Shown one piece after another: positions 18,188 to 28,566 of a stretch of 64,000 bases of DNA. Below the pieces are notes generated by a model, which was not told the DNA's origin, did not search any database, and saw only the letters and a list, made by a program, of their open reading frames with translations. A program made the translations under genes and the position numbers. This stretch comes from Bryobacterales bacterium KBS 96. Lineage in GTDB: Bacteria > Acidobacteriota > Terriglobia > Bryobacterales > Bryobacteraceae. Within the stretch, counting starts at the first letter, position 1, and every line of letters starts with the position of its first letter. Where the stretch lies: the NCBI GenBank assembly GCA_000381625.1, contig KB906767.1, positions 2,148,629 to 2,212,628 on the forward strand, in the 5' to 3' direction.

Positions 18188-19006
18188 ATGGCCAGTGTAA
18201 GTAAGACTAACAACAAGGCAGATGTGTACCACGTTCAGGTTCTCGATCGCGCCTTTCGAATTTTGGACATATTAGCCGAGACGGGCTCCGGTATCGGGCT
18301 CACGGACGTTGCTGACCGCCTCGAACTTCACAAGAGTACTGCGCACCGGTTGATTATGGTGCTGGAGTCAAACCGATTCGTAGAGAAGAACCCGGTTAGC
18401 GGTAGGTACCACCTTGGCTCTCGGCTGATGGAACTCGGCCTGTCGGCAGTATCGCAATTGGACGTCTACCAGATCGCAGGACCGCATCTCCGGACTCTCG
18501 TCTCGGAGACGGGTGAAACGGCACATTTGGCAGTATTGCGCGATGGAGAAGTAGTTTCGCTGGTCAGTGCGGAGAGTACTCAGACCCTGCGCACGCCGGT
18601 AACGGTGGGAAGCCGAACACCGGCCCATTGCACGTCGCTCGGTAAGGTCATGCTGGCTTTCGCCCCTGAAGAGCAAGTTAACGATTTTTTAAACGGTCGA
18701 ACACTAAAATCGTATACCCGGAAAACGATCACGTCCGCGTCGCGATTCAAGGCCGAGCTGCGTACAATTCGCAAGGCCGGTTTCGCGGTCGATAACGAAG
18801 AGCGAGAGGTAGGGCTTCGGTGCATCGGCGCTCCGGTCTGCAACAGTGCCGGCGACGTAATCGCGGCCGTCAGCATAGCCGGGCCCGCCTTTCGGCTTAC
18901 GGAAGATCGGATACCACTTCTCTCCGGCGCGGTGATACGGACTGGAGCGCGAATTTCAGCGTCGCTGGGATTTCGCGAGACCAAAGGGAAACTGCGGCAA
19001 CGTTGA
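18188..19006 (+). CDS. IclR-family transcriptional regulator
   Basis: 272 residues. N-terminal winged helix-turn-helix at about 15-75 (RAFRILDILAETGSGIGLTDVADRLELHKSTAHRLIMVLE, with the recognition helix around STAHRL), then the IclR effector domain at about 90-260 (TGETAHLAVLRDGEVV, HCTSLGKVMLAF, RKAGFAVDNEEREVGLRCIGAPV, AAVSIAGP). IclR proteins bind small acids such as glyoxylate or pyruvate. The gene follows aceB by 125 bp on the same strand, so control of aceB and the divergent permease is the simplest reading. The ATG at 18188 is supported by the start of family similarity soon after, although the ribosome site is weak. Confidence 0.93.
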   Translation: MASVSKTNNKADVYHVQVLDRAFRILDILAETGSGIGLTDVADRLELHKSTAHRLIMVLESNRFVEKNPVSGRYHLGSRLMELGLSAVSQLDVYQIAGPHLRTLVSETGETAHLAVLRDGEVVSLVSAESTQTLRTPVTVGSRTPAHCTSLGKVMLAFAPEEQVNDFLNGRTLKSYTRKTITSASRFKAELRTIRKAGFAVDNEEREVGLRCIGAPVCNSAGDVIAAVSIAGPAFRLTEDRIPLLSGAVIRTGARISASLGFRETKGKLRQR

Positions 19007-19178
19007 GAAGCTCAAATCTTGGGGCAGAAAGCCAAAAACCGGCTTATAGAATGCATCCGCGATGGCCGGTGCGAATGCTCAGATGTCAGGCCGCCAAGAG
19101 GATCGTCAAGGCGCCACTTGCGTCCAACCTGAATCGAACGGCTGAAGCGCAGCGGCGCCAGCCAGCAATCGGTTCTTC

Positions 19179-22100
19179 TCATTGGACCCGCCCCTCATAT
19201 AGACTTTGCCCTTGCCCTCGATACGAATCATAGAAATGCTGATAAATCGCATCGCATTTCTGCTCGTAGACTGCCTTGCTGTAGGCCCTGGGCAACTCAT
19301 CTAAGACCGTTTCGATTGTGAACCGCACTCCAGCCCGCGTGGTCTGCTGCTTGCGCCAATCCAGCACCAGCTTTTCGCGCTTCAGCGTTTCGAGAAGAGT
19401 TTTCGCCACGCGCTTCACGTCGCGCTCTTCTGGTTTCGTCAACTCCACGCTCGGCTTGGTGAGCAGGTCGAAAATCACCAGCTCTTCTTCCGTCAAGTGC
19501 TCCGCAATGCCCCGCCGCTCCTCGGCATCCAGCTTCCGGGCGAAGGCCATCAACTTGGCAAAGAACGCCTCGACGTTGGCCGCGCCCGAGTTGTATTCGT
19601 CGATCATCCGCTGGAATTCTTCGAACAGGTTGATGCGCGTGTGGTTCAGCTTCACCATCCGAGCGAGCTTGATTTCAAGCCGGGCGCGGAGTTTCTGAGC
19701 TTCAATCGTCTTCCGGCCTTTCTCAAACTGCTTTCGGAGAGCCTCGAAATCGATCCGGCTCAAATCGATATAGTGGGCGGGGTCCGCGACCGGCGGCATC
19801 ACGTACCCATCGGCCGCAATCGACTGATTCAGCACCGCCTCCACCCCATCCATCACCGCCGAAATATCCACCGGGGGCAGGTCCGACCGGATCTTATCCG
19901 CAATCACTCGAAACACTTTACAGAGCGGCCCGAACTCATTCGCCGCCGGATCGGGCAGCAGCGATTTGAAAAGCCGGTCCACCTGCAAGGCGATGTTCAG
20001 GTATTGCCGCCTGGTCTCGTCATTTGCGACCAGAGCGGCCACCGCATCCTCTTTCAACTTCTCCCGCTCGAAACCGCGCGCATCCCGGATCTTCTCCGGG
20101 TCCACTTGCCGCTCTCTGCAGAAGGCGGCCGCCGCGTTCACCGCTTCGCGCACCAGGTGAACCAGCGCTTCCTTGTCTTGAATCGGCGGCTCGCCCAGTT
20201 CCGTCTTGCCCTGGCTGCCGCCATAAATTGCGAGCGCCCGCTGCAGGTCGCGGAATACGCCGATGTAGTCCACAATCAAGCCATTCTGCTTATCGCGCCA
20301 CACGCGGTTCGCCCGCGCAATCGTCTGCATGAGCGTGTGGTTCTTCATCGGCTTGTCCAGGTAAATGGTTGAGCAGGACGGCACGTCAAAACCGGTGATC
20401 CACATGGCGCAGACAAAGACAATCCGCAGCGGATTGTCCGGATTCTTGAATTTACCTTCCAGGTCTTCCTTCACCATCCGCTTGCGGTGGATTGCGATGT
20501 CCAAACCTTTCTTCCTGAACTCCTCAATCTCGTTCTGCTCGGGCGAGACGACCACCGCCATGTCGGTTTCTTCGAAAAACCGGAGCCGCTTTTCCGATTC
20601 CGGCTTGTCCACGGGATCGGCGGCGAGCAGTTCCTGCCGCAGCCTGGCCAGGCCGGCTTTCCAGTGCTCTCGCGCTTTGTCGTAGGTCTTGACGGCCGTG
20701 GCTTTGTCGATCGAAATCACCATCGCCTTCGCGAGCGCACCGCGGCCCATGTAGTGGTTTACGATGTCTTCGCCAATCCGGTCTAGCCGATCGTCGCGCG
20801 TGATCAGGTAGTACTCCTGAGCGATCTCGCGCTCCAGCTTGCGCTCCTGGTCCTCGTCCAAATCCGCGCGCTCGCAGATTCCGGCGATGTCCTCGCTCAA
20901 ACTGTCGTTGGTGAGCTGCAGCTCCGGAATCCGGTTCTCGTAATACAGCGGGACCGTGTTCTGATCGTCCACGGACTCCTTGAAGTTGTAGATGCTGACG
21001 TAATCGCCAAATACTGATTTAGTGAGTTCTTCGCCCGCCATCAGCGGGGTTCCCGTGAAGCCGATGAACGCCGCATTCGGCAGTGCGTTGCGCATGTTCA
21101 GCGCGAACACATCGTACTGGCTGCGGTGCGCCTCGTCGGTGATCACGATAATGTCGGAACGCGTCGAGAGAACCGGATACCGCTCGCCGTGTTCGGTGTG
21201 GAACTTCTGAATCAGCGTAAACACGTACCGGTGGTCTTCCTGATTCAGCATCCGTTTCAGGCTCTCGCCGCTATCCGCCCGTACGCGCTGTTCGTCTTCG
21301 AGCAACGCGCCGGTGTTCGCAAAGTTACGATAGATCTGCCCGTCGAGGTCGTCGCGATCGGTCACGACGACGAACGTCCAGTTGCCGGGGATCTTCCGCA
21401 GCACTTTCTGCGAAAAGAACACCATCGAATAGCTTTTCCCGGAGCCTTGGGTGTGCCAGAAGACGCCGAGCTTGCCCTGATTTTCCTTCAGTTGCTCTAC
21501 GGCGGCGATGGCGTTATTCACGCCTAGGAACTGGTGGTTCTTCGCCACCAGCTTCATCGTTTCGCCCTTGGCTTCGTTGAACAGCGTGAAATTCTCGACG
21601 ATGTCCAGCAGCTTCGCCGGATCACCGACGCCGCGGATCATCGTTTCCAGGCTGACCCGGCCGTCCTCGCCCTCGGATTCGATCTTTTTCCATTCGGCGA
21701 AATGCTCCCACCCGGCCGTCATACTCCCGATCCGGGATTTTGCGCCGTTCGAAAGAACGATCAGCGCGTTGTACCAGAAAAGCTGTGGGACTGTCGTCTT
21801 GTAGTCCGAGAGATTCTTTTCATAGGCGAGCTCCAGTCGCCGGTGAGAAGCTTTCAGCTCGGCGAAGACCAGTGGAACGCCGTTGACGAAGCCGACCAGA
21901 TCGGCGCGCTTCCTTCCATACTCGCCGGAGATCCAGAACTGCGAGGCCAGCAGAAAATCGTTCCGGCTCGGGTCGTTCCAGTCAACGACCTTCACGGTCT
22001 CAAATGTCTCGTCCTCATCACCGCCGGCCCGGTAGGAAATTCGGACGCCGTCCTTCAGTAGTTTATAGACGTCCTGGTTTGCCCTGGCCGGACTCATCGC

Positions 22101-22352
22101 GCCGCGGTCTTTGGCGAGTTGATCGATTGCCAGGTCGAGCGCCAGCGGCGACACGCTCGGATTCAGCTTTTCGAGCGCGGCGCGCAGGCGGTTCGGGAGG
22201 AGAACTTCGTTCGCCGTCTCGCGCCCAAGCAGCGAGAGCGGACCAAAGTTTTCCTGATAGCAGTTCAGGGTTTCCCAACCCAACTCAGCAAAGAGAGCAA
22301 TCGCCGGTTGTTCGATGCCCAGGTCTTCCGAGTCAGGATTGGCGTAGCTCAT
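19179..22352 (-). CDS. hsdR: Type I restriction enzyme, restriction/translocase subunit
   Basis: 1057 residues, full length for the family. An N-terminal PD-(D/E)xK nuclease is visible as Asp151 (RADLVGF) and E165-L-K167 (VFAELKAS). The SF2 translocase follows: Walker A TQGSGKS at 301-307, DEAH box at 406-409, GFTGTPL, and later MWITGFDVPS and QTIARANRV motifs. The C-terminal helical region (about 800-1040) would dock on the methylase. It is the last gene of hsdM-hsdS-hsdR, starting 6 nt after the hsdS stop. Because hsdS carries an amber stop, this subunit may be idle unless truncated HsdS or a second specificity protein works with it. Confidence 0.96.
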   Translation of the reverse strand: MSYANPDSEDLGIEQPAIALFAELGWETLNCYQENFGPLSLLGRETANEVLLPNRLRAALEKLNPSVSPLALDLAIDQLAKDRGAMSPARANQDVYKLLKDGVRISYRAGGDEDETFETVKVVDWNDPSRNDFLLASQFWISGEYGRKRADLVGFVNGVPLVFAELKASHRRLELAYEKNLSDYKTTVPQLFWYNALIVLSNGAKSRIGSMTAGWEHFAEWKKIESEGEDGRVSLETMIRGVGDPAKLLDIVENFTLFNEAKGETMKLVAKNHQFLGVNNAIAAVEQLKENQGKLGVFWHTQGSGKSYSMVFFSQKVLRKIPGNWTFVVVTDRDDLDGQIYRNFANTGALLEDEQRVRADSGESLKRMLNQEDHRYVFTLIQKFHTEHGERYPVLSTRSDIIVITDEAHRSQYDVFALNMRNALPNAAFIGFTGTPLMAGEELTKSVFGDYVSIYNFKESVDDQNTVPLYYENRIPELQLTNDSLSEDIAGICERADLDEDQERKLEREIAQEYYLITRDDRLDRIGEDIVNHYMGRGALAKAMVISIDKATAVKTYDKAREHWKAGLARLRQELLAADPVDKPESEKRLRFFEETDMAVVVSPEQNEIEEFRKKGLDIAIHRKRMVKEDLEGKFKNPDNPLRIVFVCAMWITGFDVPSCSTIYLDKPMKNHTLMQTIARANRVWRDKQNGLIVDYIGVFRDLQRALAIYGGSQGKTELGEPPIQDKEALVHLVREAVNAAAAFCRERQVDPEKIRDARGFEREKLKEDAVAALVANDETRRQYLNIALQVDRLFKSLLPDPAANEFGPLCKVFRVIADKIRSDLPPVDISAVMDGVEAVLNQSIAADGYVMPPVADPAHYIDLSRIDFEALRKQFEKGRKTIEAQKLRARLEIKLARMVKLNHTRINLFEEFQRMIDEYNSGAANVEAFFAKLMAFARKLDAEERRGIAEHLTEEELVIFDLLTKPSVELTKPEERDVKRVAKTLLETLKREKLVLDWRKQQTTRAGVRFTIETVLDELPRAYSKAVYEQKCDAIYQHFYDSYRGQGQSLYEGRVQ

Positions 22353-22358
22353 CGTTGG

Positions 22359-23623
<1,265 letters not shown>

Positions 23624-23624
<1 letters not shown>

Positions 23625-25177
23625 TAGGCAGTAGTCCCGCTGAGAAGTGCTCCGACATTCTCCGCAATCCGTTCTTCCAATTCCCGCGCCTGGGCGTTCA
23701 GCGTCTCCAGTTCCTCGTTCAATGCCTCAAGCCGTTCCGTAAACTCGAACTCATCCGGCGGCCGCTCGGCCACGCCTACATAACGACCTGGGTTCAAGCT
23801 CCAACCCTGAGCCTCGATCTCAGCCATCGTGGCGGCTTTGCATAGTCCCGGAATATCCAAATATTTGCGGCCTGAAAAGTTCTTGGCCATCATCGGCTTG
23901 CTGCCCTGGCTGGTCTCGACGGCCTCGCCGCGATAGATCCGGACAATATTCGCCAGAAACTCCGTCTGATCGGGCGTGAAGTCCCGGTGCGCCCGGTCGA
24001 TTTGGCGGAATATATGCCGCGCGTCAATGAAGAGCACCTTGTCTTTGCGATCTGTGGCTTTCTTACCCCGATCGAAAAACCACAGCGTACAAGGCAGCGT
24101 CACGGTGTAGAAGAAATTCGGGCCAATGGAGATCATGACGTCCACCGCGCGATTTTCGAGCAGCTTGCGCCGAATTTCCAACTCAGACCCGCGAGCGTCG
24201 CCAGCTGAATTTGCCATCACGAATCCGGCGCGGCCCGTTTCGTTCAGCGCCGAATAGAACAACTGAATCCACAGGTAATTGCCGTTGTCCGCCTTCGGCA
24301 GCCCGAACGGATAGCGGCAGTCTTCTTTCAACCGCTCCTTATCGATCTTGTCCACATTGAACGGTGGATTTGCCATTACGAAATCGAACCTGTTCAGGCT
24401 CCGATGAATGTCCTCGTAATACGAGTTGCCGTCGCGGATATCGCCGGCAAGCCCGTGAACCGCAAGGTTCATTTTGCAGAGCCGGATGGTTTCGGAGATC
24501 TTCTCCTGGCCGTAGATCGAGATGTCCGTTACGTTCTTGCGGTGGTTCTCCACGAACGTGGCCGATTGGACAAACATACCGCCGGAACCACAGGCGGGGT
24601 CGAAGATGCGGCCGTGAAACGGCTCGATCACTTCCACGATCAGCTTGACGAGGCTCGTGGGCGTGAAGAACTCGCCGCCCTTTTGCCCTTCGGACATTGC
24701 GAACTTGCCAAGGAAATATTCGTAGATCTTGCCGAACGCGTCGCCCTCGATGTCCATCGGCACAGCGGCGAAATTCTTCAACAGCGAAACCAAAAGCTCT
24801 TTATCCAGGCGATTGTACGTTCGCGGCAGAACGTCTTTCAGGTCCTCGTTTTCGGTTTCAACGGCCTTCATCGCTTCGTTGATGGCCTTGCCGACGTCCG
24901 CGCCTTCGGGCAGCGCCAGTAGGTTTGCGAAGCGAGCCTGTTCCGGCAGATAAAGCACGCCTTGCGCCTGGTAGTCGGTCTTGCCGATCCGGCGGCGTCC
25001 CGTTCCTTTGTTCGCGAGCTTCTCCTTCGCCTGTGTGAACCGGTGGTCCGCATACCGCAGGAAGATCAGACCCAGGACGGGAACGGAATACTCGGATGCT
25101 TTGAGTTTTGAGTTGGCGCGCAGCTCGTCGGCTGCATCCCAAAGACGCCTTTCAAGATCGGAATGGTTGGCTGGCAT
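23624..25177 (-). CDS. hsdM: Type I restriction-modification DNA adenine methyltransferase subunit
   Basis: 517 residues, the usual length. N-terminal helical domain ([33 protein letters not shown]), then the N6-adenine methylase: [19 protein letters not shown], AdoMet-binding motif [10 protein letters not shown], catalytic motif NPPF in [14 protein letters not shown], and [15 protein letters not shown] further on. The C-terminal coiled region ([22 protein letters not shown]) is the interface with HsdS. It is the first gene of the operon and appears intact, so methylation depends only on the state of hsdS. Confidence 0.97.
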
Positions 25178-25263
25178 GGTTAGCGCGTTGCGCCGGAAGC
25201 TTCTCCGGGAAACGTCCGGCGTTGCGTTGCGGTCACTTCGTCAGTGTACATTTCCAGCGGCAA

Positions 25264-25818
25264 TCAAGATGGAATTGACAGCAGCGCCGGGAGCGACGGC
25301 GCCCACTTCGCAAGCTTTCGAATCAGATCTTCAAAGGCGATATTCCGGACGTCGGCCTGTCTGCGCAATGTATCTTCAAATTGCTCCGCTCCGAGGTGGA
25401 ATTGGTGGACGAGAAACTGGTCTGTGGTGAGCGTGTCGATCCCGTAGGGCGCCACTGAATCGGGCGGGAAGTGCTTCACGTTCTCAGTCACGATGGCATG
25501 GGCGCCGCAACGAATGGCGGCAGCAAGCACATGGCGATCCTTCGCGTCGTTGGTCATCGCCGGAATCAAACCTTCGTAGCCGGAGACGAAAACGTCTTCA
25601 AACGCGCCCGCCATTGCATCAATACGCCGCTGCACTTGCGCGTCAGAGTAGTCCATTCTGCGAAGCACGCGGCGGAGTTCGCTCAGAATGTCGCCGCTCC
25701 ATCGTGGCATGTAGAATGCCGGATCTTCCGCGAGGCGCAAGAGCGTATCGCAAAGCGGCATGGGAGCAAGAACGCAGGTATCCAGGACAACGACAAACGC
25801 GTTAGTCTGCGTGATCAC
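25264..25818 (-). CDS. PIN-domain ribonuclease, VapC-like toxin
   Basis: About 184 residues. The acidic PIN residues can be placed: Asp in VVVLDTCVLAP at the N-terminus, Glu in ILSELRRVL, and Asp in NDAKDRHVLAAAI followed by IVTENVKHF. PIN proteins of this kind cut RNA and are usually held inactive by a co-encoded partner. I take the GTG at 25818, which overlaps the upstream HTH gene by 17 bp; a longer frame from 25860 adds unrelated residues. The C-terminal extension (about residues 130-184) is longer than in minimal VapC toxins. It lies between the HTH gene and the R-M operon, all on the minus strand, suggesting a small defence/stability island. Confidence 0.8.
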   Translation of the reverse strand: MITQTNAFVVVLDTCVLAPMPLCDTLLRLAEDPAFYMPRWSGDILSELRRVLRRMDYSDAQVQRRIDAMAGAFEDVFVSGYEGLIPAMTNDAKDRHVLAAAIRCGAHAIVTENVKHFPPDSVAPYGIDTLTTDQFLVHQFHLGAEQFEDTLRRQADVRNIAFEDLIRKLAKWAPSLPALLSIPS

Positions 25819-26263
25819 CCAGCGGCTCCCGGTCGTAGAGGCCCTCTTCGGCTTCCGCACGAGTCAGGTCGTCCAGGATTCGCCGCCGCAGGTTATCGCG
25901 CTTCATCTTGTAAGCAAGCACATCGCGTACGTAGACGCGCCGGTGCGTACCCACCATGTGGAACGGAATGTCGCCTTTTTCTAATTGATTGATAAGGAAC
26001 TGCCGCGAGACACCGAGCATCCGTGCGGCCTCGACTGTCGTCAATTGCGCGTCCTTTTGGACGATCGCTACCGACTGCCCTTCGAACAGATCGGCGAGGA
26101 GTTTCACCAGAAACTCATATAGGGAAGCGGGCAGGCTCTGCGTGCGGCCGTCCGGCCCGACCAGCTTGGCTCGGCTGCGCTGGATCTTTCCATAGAGTTC
26201 CAGCACCTGCTTTTGATCCTCTTCGGACAAGGCGATCGGCGTATTTGTTGTTTCTCGTGACAT
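25802..26263 (-). CDS. Excisionase-type HTH protein, probable antitoxin of the PIN partner
   Basis: 153 residues. The middle has an excisionase/MerR-like helix-turn-helix at about 72-130 (LTTVEAARMLGVSRQFLINQLEKGDIPFHMVGTHRRVYVRDVLAY), the DNA-binding type that often precedes PIN genes. The C-terminal tail is charged (KMKRDNLRRRILDDLTRAEAEEGLYDREP) and is the likely toxin-binding part. Overlap with the PIN start implies coupled translation and pair function. Autoregulation is expected but no operator is evident upstream. Confidence 0.78.
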   Translation of the reverse strand: MSRETTNTPIALSEEDQKQVLELYGKIQRSRAKLVGPDGRTQSLPASLYEFLVKLLADLFEGQSVAIVQKDAQLTTVEAARMLGVSRQFLINQLEKGDIPFHMVGTHRRVYVRDVLAYKMKRDNLRRRILDDLTRAEAEEGLYDREPLGDHAD

Positions 26264-26621
26264 GGCGCTCGCCTCCGCTTGCGCATTCCTATAAACGCTA
26301 CAGGTGCTACAACTAGCTTACGTGAAGGCTGTCGGCCTGGCAATAGCCGTTTCACACAAGGATGACGCGGGCTGGTGTGGCGAACTCGTGACTACGGATA
26401 AGCGCCTGATTTAACGTGGCTTCTCCCCCAAGCCTCGCTTTGTGCCGCTCAGGCTACGCTTCGCTTGACGGCCATCCGGCCTGGCCGCGCCCTTCCCTCC
26501 GCACCGATTTGCTACGCGCGTTTGCGGGCTTCGGTTCTCCGCAAGGGCACATCCGCACCACATTTACCCATTCGATACCCATTCGAAAAAGAGAATACAT
26601 TCACAACAGTCCGAGTCTGTG
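26264..26621. other. Intergenic stretch between the antitoxin gene and promoter copy 3
   Basis: Contains the divergent upstream regions of the HTH gene (minus) and of the third hydrolase locus (plus). No coding frame with family resemblance was seen. Confidence 0.35.
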
Positions 26622-26694
26622 TTGACAGCAAGAATTTATCAATGATAATATTCACCCCTCAGTATTTGTGATACGTAGTACCACCATATGGTAC
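26622..26694 (+). promoter_or_regulatory. Conserved promoter-operator block, copy 3
   Basis: TTGACA (26622-26627), 15 nt, TGATAATATTC (26643-26653), 24 nt, then the perfect 17-bp palindrome GTACCA-CCATA-TGGTAC (26678-26694). It shares element order and spacing with the minus-strand blocks at 13939-13866 and 5332-5260, including a TGTGAT shortly before the palindrome. The receptor relic begins almost directly after the palindrome. Confidence 0.6.
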
Positions 26695-26695
26695 G

Positions 26696-26834
26696 CGCGG
26701 CGATATGTTTAATGCACTCAATCACGCGAACCTTGCCAATCGGCGAACTGGTGTTAAAGATCCATTCTTCCGTCGGCTCACAAGTAGGCTTGGAGACACG
26801 TGCGATCCAGGTGAACGCAAGGCTAATCTTTTGA
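26696..26834 (+). pseudogene. 3' relic of a TonB-dependent receptor gene
   Basis: The first ~30 codons read RGDMFNALNHANLANRRTG followed by VKDPFF, matching the receptor C-terminus at 1363-4476 (RADMFNSLNHTNLTGLRTS then VNDPLF). After a frameshift, the frame at 26796-26834 reads TRAIQVNARLIF-stop, again the receptor end (compare NARLTF). So only the last ~45 codons of a gene of about 3 kb survive, in two frames, between the conserved operator and the hydrolase copy at 26950. Deletion probably joined the promoter directly to the gene end. Confidence 0.8.
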
Positions 26835-26949
26835 AAAATATTCGCAGGGTTCCGGCGGGTTGTGGCGCAACTCGGGGTACACCTTCGTGCCACCTTCCCA
26901 CCACATGATCTGTACCCTCGTTTCGAGTACCTTTGCCAGGAGATATAAA

Positions 26950-28566
26950 GTGGACGAAAACAAAGAAGACAAACTGAATGTCGAATTAACGGAGTCGTCA
27001 CGACGCGGCTTCTTAAAGGCCGCCGGCATTACCTCTTTGGCGACCGGTATCGGAAGAGCGGCGGAACTGAGCGCTCGAAAGGTGGAGACGCAGCCGAAAC
27101 CCGGAGAGAAGGTCATCGCGATTCAGCTTCCAGCAGTCTCATTCAGTGATGAGGGAGTGAACGGCGTACTGGACACGGTGCAGCAGAGGGCAGGTGTCAA
27201 CACACTCCTAATTGCCACTTTCAGTTACGGCCGTGGAATCGAAGGGCGCCAGATTCCCGGTCAACCACTACCCGACCATGGCAAGCAGGAGTATGACACA
27301 CATACATTCCATGGGGGCGACTACGCAGCAGTGCATTCGGAATATTATCAAGACACGATTTTCAAAGACTTCCGGGCTCCAGAGCTGGGAGATTTTGATG
27401 TACTCGGCGACGTAGTTCCAAACGCAAAAAAGCGTGGAATGAAAAGCTATTGCTGGTTTGAAGATGTTTATAATCCCCGGCTCTTGGACAACTTTGAGAA
27501 AGTTGCCGAAGTTGATGTTTATGGGCGCAAGACAGGCTCTGCATGTCTTAATAACCCATACATTCGCAACTTTTTGATCTCGCTGGTTGAAGATTGGACT
27601 AAGTCTTATGAAGTGGATGGAGTTATGTGGTGTTCCGAGCGTCAAGGTCCTTTAAATCATGTCATTGACGCCCGCCGGGGGCGCGCGACCATAACCTGTT
27701 TTTGCAACTACTGCGTTGACAAGGGAAGGCGAGAAGGCATCAATGTAGAGCGGGCACAGCAAGGATTCAGGATTCTCGATCAATGGGTACGCGCTGCATG
27801 GTCACAGGCTCGGCCAACCGACGGATATTTTGTTACGTTTTGGCGTATTCTTGTGGAATATCCCGAGATTTTGGCTTGGGAGAAATTGTGGACCGATAGC
27901 CAGCACGAAGTCTATGGTCGCATCTACGGTACCGCAAAAAGCATCAATCCACACCTGGAAGTCGGATTCCATGTCATGCACCATATGTCTTTCAGTCCCT
28001 TTTACCGTGCCGTCCAAGATTATAGGAAAATACGGCAGCACGCAGACCTTCTAAAAATTTGTATGTATAACAACTGTGCTGGTCCACGTTTAACCGAGTA
28101 CATTAATACTGTCCATTCGACGATTTGGGGAGACCTGCCGGCTGACTTAGCGCTCGACGTTTATTACAAGCTTTTGGGATACAACGAAGAGGCGCCTTTG
28201 TCTAAATTAGCAACAACTGGATTGTCATCGGATTATGTGTACCGGGAGACGAAACGGGCAATCGCCGATGTTCAAGCAGCTAACCTGCCGATTGCCGGCC
28301 TTTCTTCCGATTATATTGCACCCGAAGGCCAGCGTAATGTTGCTGGCGTTCCAAAGGAAATAGCGATCTACCCTGGAATTGACATCGATATACCGACTGG
28401 AAAGGGAGAAAAAAAGACCCAGCCGTCGGATGTTCGTGGCGCGGTCAAGGCTGCCTTCAATGCAGGGGCTCCCGGAATAATACTGTCGCGTAAGTATTCT
28501 GAGATGAAGCTTGTGAACCTCTCCGCCGCGGGTGAGGCGCTTAAAGAGTTAGGAATCCCAGTATGA
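26950..28566 (+). CDS. Tat-exported TIM-barrel-like putative glycoside hydrolase (family member C)
   Basis: 538 residues from the GTG at 26950, chosen because AGGAG lies 7 nt upstream; the frame is open 30 codons further back. Tat-like start ESSRRGFLKAAG, then the same blocks as the gene at 6770-8260: VSFSDEGVNGVLD, YGRGIEGRQIPGQPLPDHG, FEDVYNP, LNNPYIRNFL, DGVMWCSERQGPL, the CFC-x2-C cluster at about 250-255, YPGIDIDIPT and ILSRKYSEMKL. It is about 40 residues longer than member A, partly because a GLSSDY segment occurs twice 26 codons apart (DNA 28219 and 28297). The catalytic role is unproven. It is probably controlled by the promoter-operator at 26622-26694 through the receptor relic. Confidence 0.7.
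   Translation: MDENKEDKLNVELTESSRRGFLKAAGITSLATGIGRAAELSARKVETQPKPGEKVIAIQLPAVSFSDEGVNGVLDTVQQRAGVNTLLIATFSYGRGIEGRQIPGQPLPDHGKQEYDTHTFHGGDYAAVHSEYYQDTIFKDFRAPELGDFDVLGDVVPNAKKRGMKSYCWFEDVYNPRLLDNFEKVAEVDVYGRKTGSACLNNPYIRNFLISLVEDWTKSYEVDGVMWCSERQGPLNHVIDARRGRATITCFCNYCVDKGRREGINVERAQQGFRILDQWVRAAWSQARPTDGYFVTFWRILVEYPEILAWEKLWTDSQHEVYGRIYGTAKSINPHLEVGFHVMHHMSFSPFYRAVQDYRKIRQHADLLKICMYNNCAGPRLTEYINTVHSTIWGDLPADLALDVYYKLLGYNEEAPLSKLATTGLSSDYVYRETKRAIADVQAANLPIAGLSSDYIAPEGQRNVAGVPKEIAIYPGIDIDIPTGKGEKKTQPSDVRGAVKAAFNAGAPGIILSRKYSEMKLVNLSAAGEALKELGIPV

Noticed and set aside
26639-27001. Minus-strand 120-residue frame
   Set aside because: It is a shadow over the receptor relic and the start of the plus-strand hydrolase; no family resemblance.
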